Assembly: GCA_022592435.1 (NCBI GenBank)
Contig: JABYQS010000037.1
Location: 186,001 to 250,000 of the forward strand
Direction: 5' to 3'
DNA: 64,000 nucleotides
DNA from: Cerioporus squamosus
Taxonomy: Eukaryota > Basidiomycota > Agaricomycetes > Polyporales > Polyporaceae
The notes beneath the pieces were generated by a model. The model made no database searches. It was not told where the DNA came from and was given only the letters and a program-made list of their open reading frames with translations. The position numbers and the translations under genes are program-made. Within the stretch, counting starts at the first letter, position 1. The number at the start of each line of letters is the position of its first letter. Positions 60,842 to 64,000 of this stretch are shown piece after piece.

Positions 60842-63105
60842 CTACGATGTCACCTTGCGACGCTTGGGCTTCGTCTCGTAGGTGGCATCTTTCCTCTTGG
60901 GAGGCTTGACTGCGCGCCCCGCACGAGTCGAGCGCGTCTCAGCCTCGGGCGCGTCGGTGCCAGGTGCACCGTCGGACGGCAGGTTGATAGGACCTGACTG
61001 CAGCTCTGGCTCGGACGGCGCCGGGCTAGATGGAGGCGAGGAGGCACTTGTGAACGGCGTGCTCGAGTTGGTGCCACCGGCAAGGGGATCAGGAATGAAC
61101 TCGCCAGGTCCCGCAGCATTGTCGGGGAACTCCTCCGGCACGGGCAGCTCAAGCGGGGTCATGAGCTCATCGTAGAAGCCGCCGCCGCCCGTGGACGGCG
61201 CCCCGAATGAGGGCACGGCAGGATTGAACAAGGGGAAGCCGCTCATGGTGTTCGCTGATGTCATGGCCATGTGAGCTTGTCCCGAAGCGGCCCAAAACGA
61301 GTCCATGTGCGGCGTACCGAATGCCATGTTCATGCCGCTGTTCATGTCACCGCTGTTGAAGCCGCCGCCATTGATCATCCCGCCATTCATCATCCCGCCG
61401 TTCATCCCGCCTCCGTTCATCATGCCACCGTCGAGGCCGCCGCCATGCATCCCGCCGTTCATCCACGGCATGTTCCACACCATGGTGCCGCCTGATGCAC
61501 CATATGACGGCACTCCAGACCACGAAGATCCGTCCCAGCCAGCAGCTGCAACGCTGGCACTGCTCTGAGCCATAAGCGACACGGTCTCGGAGACAGCTGG
61601 AACGACCCCAAGAACAGACGGGATAACGGGCTGGGCCTTGCGAGATCCACGAGTGTGACCCGGTCGCTCCGCAGGTTTCTTGGCACGCTCCTCCAGGATG
61701 AATAAGGGAGTCGCAACCTCAGACGAGGTGATTGGAAGCTCTTGGGCAGAGGGTTCAGGAGAAGATGGGGGTGAGGCTGAGGGCGAGCTCGAAGCACTCC
61801 CGACGCCACCGGGACTTGGGCTCCTTCGGGATACCACACTTGGAGGAACTATGCCCGTGACCGACGGAGGGAGCGCTCTGCCCTGGCGTTTATCCTCAGC
61901 TACAGGACAAAATAGTCAGTCCCAGTGAGCGGCAGTCGGCGGATAGACACTCACAGTAGATGCCTTTCGCAAAATGCACATGGGGCCGTGCGTAGATCTC
62001 TCTGAAGTTGGGAGTCACTTGCGCGAAGTTGTGGCCAAGTTCGTTCTCGCCGAAATGAACCCTGGGAACGTGTTAGCTCAGGAAGGGAATCTGATGTAGG
62101 TTGACCTACGCAAAGGAGCCAATCGCGCCGCCATCCTCGGGCATAGGGCCGGTGACAATGACCGTAATGGCGCACCCCGTGCTGTAGTGCACAGGGTTCA
62201 ATAGGCGGCGGATGTCGGCGGGGGCTTGATCGATTGCACTAGGGACGTGAATGAGAGAGAGGAAGACAGACACATTGTATGGGACTCACTGTTGGTACTC
62301 CTCAGGCGTGCGCTCAGCGTCGACATCAATCACCTCCTTCTTCAAGGCCTCGGCAAGGGCGCGGCAACGTTCCTTGTCCTCCGCCGCGGCAGCAGAGATT
62401 TCGGCGCGTACCTCGGGTGGCTCGCGCTCGTACGAGTCGAGCGTGAAACGACGGACCACCTCGAGGCGCACGTCAGAATCGAGCTTCGGCTCGTTGCGCT
62501 CGATCTTGAGCCGCTTGAGCTCAGCCTTCACCTTCGCCTTTACCTTGCTCTTGTAATACCGCTTGGAGTAGATCTCAATCTCCTGAAGGGCGCGCGTGTT
62601 CTTGGCGCGGGGCACCTTGACGCTGTTGGCAACCTTCTTGGGCCCACCGCGTCGGGTGGTCTTGTGCCCGTGGTTATGAAACCAGGTTTTCAGTTGCTGT
62701 GCAGAGTGCGTTAGTTAGGATTGTATGAGAGAGAGGGTTAGATCGCCATCGCGCAACCGCGTGACATTAGAGAGAGGGTTAGATCGCCACCATGCGACCG
62801 CGTGGTCATGAGAGAGAAGGATATATCGCCACCGTGCACGCGCAAGGTTCTATGGGGAGACGACGTACCACCTTCCGAGCTTCGACTGCGGCGGCATATT
62901 CCTGTGCTTGCTCGAGGGTGAAGGGTCGCTGCCAGTTGTCCTTGCCCCAATGGGCATCTGCTTCGCAATATTCGTGCAACCAGTCCATGGCCATGCCGTT
63001 GAACCATGGCGTGGTCTGGTTCGTCTTCTGTGCCTCGCGCCAGCCGACACCCCGATCGATGAGCCAGTTCCATTGCTCGTCACTCGCCCAGGATTTGGGT
63101 GCCAT
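60842..63105 (-). CDS. lineage-type protein of unknown function with WF-N-H motif and Met/Gly/Asn-rich repeats
   Basis: Start at 63105 (MAPKSWASDEQWNWLIDRG). A first exon of about 75 residues ends near AAAVEARK and is followed by an intron holding a minisatellite (62720-62830). The second exon opens QLKTWFHNHGHKTTRRGGPKK and carries a Lys-rich coiled stretch, then short exons contribute AIDQAPADIRRLLNPVHYSTG and VHFGENELGHNFAQVTPNF. The last exon (MVSRRSPSPGGVGSA...) is disordered and contains a Met/Gly/Asn-rich repeat (NGGMMNGGGMNGGMMNGG) and a basic end (KPKRRKVTS). The W-F-N-H pattern recalls protein families expanded in mushroom-forming fungi, as far as I remember, but I cannot name a function. 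A basic nuclear-type tail and Met-rich repeats are the main clues. Confidence 0.7.
62720..62830. repeat. intronic minisatellite, about 40-bp unit, three copies
   Basis: A unit opening GAGAGAG(G)GTTAGATCGCCA and containing CGACCGCGTG-type sequence recurs at about 62727, 62769 and 62810. The third copy is diverged. It lies within the first intron of the lineage-type gene (minus strand). Confidence 0.65.
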
Positions 63106-63467
63106 GTGAGGGATTCTGTCTGTCGGCGTTCGGTAGGGGGAGCGGGGATAGAGTCGAGTGGGGAACGAGGGCCGAAACACCTCCGGCTTGAGGTGTATAT
63201 CTGGCCACCCTGGTCATAACTAGAAGTCCCAGTCACTAACTGAGGCGTATAAAAGTATAAAACTTAGGTGCGCGTCGAGACATACCGCAAGCGTTCAAAT
63301 GAAAGTGCATCGCGGAACAGAGAGAGCATGCATCCAATTCGGGCAGCGGGCGCGTCGTGGATCTGCATCGCGCTCCCGAGCGCATACTTAAGCTGAGCTG
63401 CGGGCATGGTCCTCCCCAGGCTCCCCGCTTCACCCCCTTGTCTCCCACCTGCAGCACCGCGCTCTCC
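63106..63467. other. divergent intergenic region
   Basis: About 360 bases between divergent genes. No additional feature was recognised other than the T/A-rich step near 63245-63262. Confidence 0.3.
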
Positions 63468-64000
63468 ATGGCCACTTACGGTCCCGAACTGGGCGTTCCT
63501 CCGGAGTTCCCATCGTTCACGGGGTCGCAGCTCTTGCGCGCGCTGCTGCTGGTGTTGAGCGAGGACTTAAGTAAGCATGGTGACTGATACGGGCTAGCAG
63601 ACTTACTAACGATTCCGTTCATCAGCCGTCCATCCCAACCAAGACACGCGCAAGTATCTCTGCATCCAATGTCTCCACAGGGCTCTCAGCCGGTACGTGT
63701 GACCTCCCAATCCGCTGCTCATCCTGACCTCACTTCGGTGCGCGCACATAGGTCATCGCATGATGACCTTTGGGCCAACTGATCCCAACGAGGCCGACGA
63801 GCAGCGGCTCATTGAGCAGCTCCGTGGTATGATGTATCCGCACGGTCTCCCTCGTGCCCACGCCCCCGCTCTCCCGGGTGCTGGGACCTCCAGCGGTACG
63901 GATGCCGATGTTGCATCTCCGGAAGAAAGCTCGGTCAGCGGAGACCCCGTCCCCGAGGAGGTGCGCGCGGCGCACAACCTCCCGTACGTTGATACTGTGG
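63468..64000 (+). CDS. unrecognised partial gene at the window end, possible frame change
   Basis: Exon 1 (63468-63570) encodes MATYGPELGVPPEFPSFTGSQLLRALLLVLSEDL. A good GTAAGC intron with a CTAAC branch ends at CATCAG. Exon 2 (63626-63692) continues TVHPNQDTRKYLCIQCLHRALS. A second intron (GTACGT...CACATAG) leads to exon 3 from 63752. In the spliced frame exon 3 ends after ten codons (SSHDDLWAN), but a clearly coding-like frame (HRMMTFGPTDPNEADEQRLIEQLRGMM...) is open to the window end. That frame would need a one-base change. No family was recognised; the protein may be short or frame-shifted by a sequence error. Confidence 0.5.

Noticed and set aside
62740..62790. Telomere-like GGGTTAG words
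   Set aside because: Only single occurrences inside a longer minisatellite unit; not consecutive TTAGGG repeats.

Overview
The window is nuclear DNA of a filamentous basidiomycete. Almost every gene has several short GT-AG introns (about 45-70 nt) with CTRAC/CTRAT-like branch points, coding sequence is GC-rich, and the non-housekeeping families (a truncated CACTA/Plavaka-type transposase, a WF-N-H-motif lineage protein, GH20 and GH47 enzymes) are of the kind seen in Agaricomycetes. A polypore or close relative is likely, but that placement is inference from gene style, not a measured phylogeny.

0-16.6 kb: a homeodomain factor; a family-16 methyltransferase; a GON7-like KEOPS subunit; mitochondrial uL2m divergent from the AAA+ ATPase RVB2; a 2.7 kb stretch with only a doubtful gene remnant; a small SR-like protein of the NKAPD1/SCI1 type; the divergent ribosomal pair uS4 (RPS9) / eL21 (RPL21); and a secreted GH20 beta-hexosaminidase.

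16.6-30.6 kb: a TRF4/5-type nucleotidyltransferase whose start codon appears to be created by splicing; enolase; a single-pass membrane protein; mitochondrial uS15m; a DH-PH-FYVE Rho exchange factor; and a two-finger C2H2 protein.

30.6-43.5 kb is accessory-looking. About 8 kb without a convincing gene leads to a second C2H2 factor (38.7-40.5 kb), followed by another 3 kb without genes. From 34.5 to 42.1 kb this tract is dotted with unrelated 6-7 nt motifs repeated about three times each.

43.5-54.3 kb returns to housekeeping: centrin divergent from an Fe(II)/2-oxoglutarate dioxygenase of the xanthine dioxygenase type (with paired GATA sites in the shared promoter), ER alpha-1,2-mannosidase, an unrecognised acidic protein, and the nucleolar GTPase NOG2.

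54.3-64 kb is repeat- and transposon-influenced: an AT-rich patch, a 180-bp-offset direct repeat, the 5'-truncated transposase bounded by a perfect hairpin, a lineage-type protein with a minisatellite in its first intron, and a partial gene running off the end.

Functionally the window mixes translation and ribosome biogenesis (uS4, eL21, uL2m, uS15m, NOG2, RVB2, GON7), RNA processing, carbon metabolism, glycan processing and transcription factors. No biosynthetic or defence cluster is evident. Several genes (uL2m, GH20, dioxygenase, possibly the terminal one) need a one-base frame change to match their families. This is most simply explained by small assembly indels and should be resolved before any of them is called a pseudogene.
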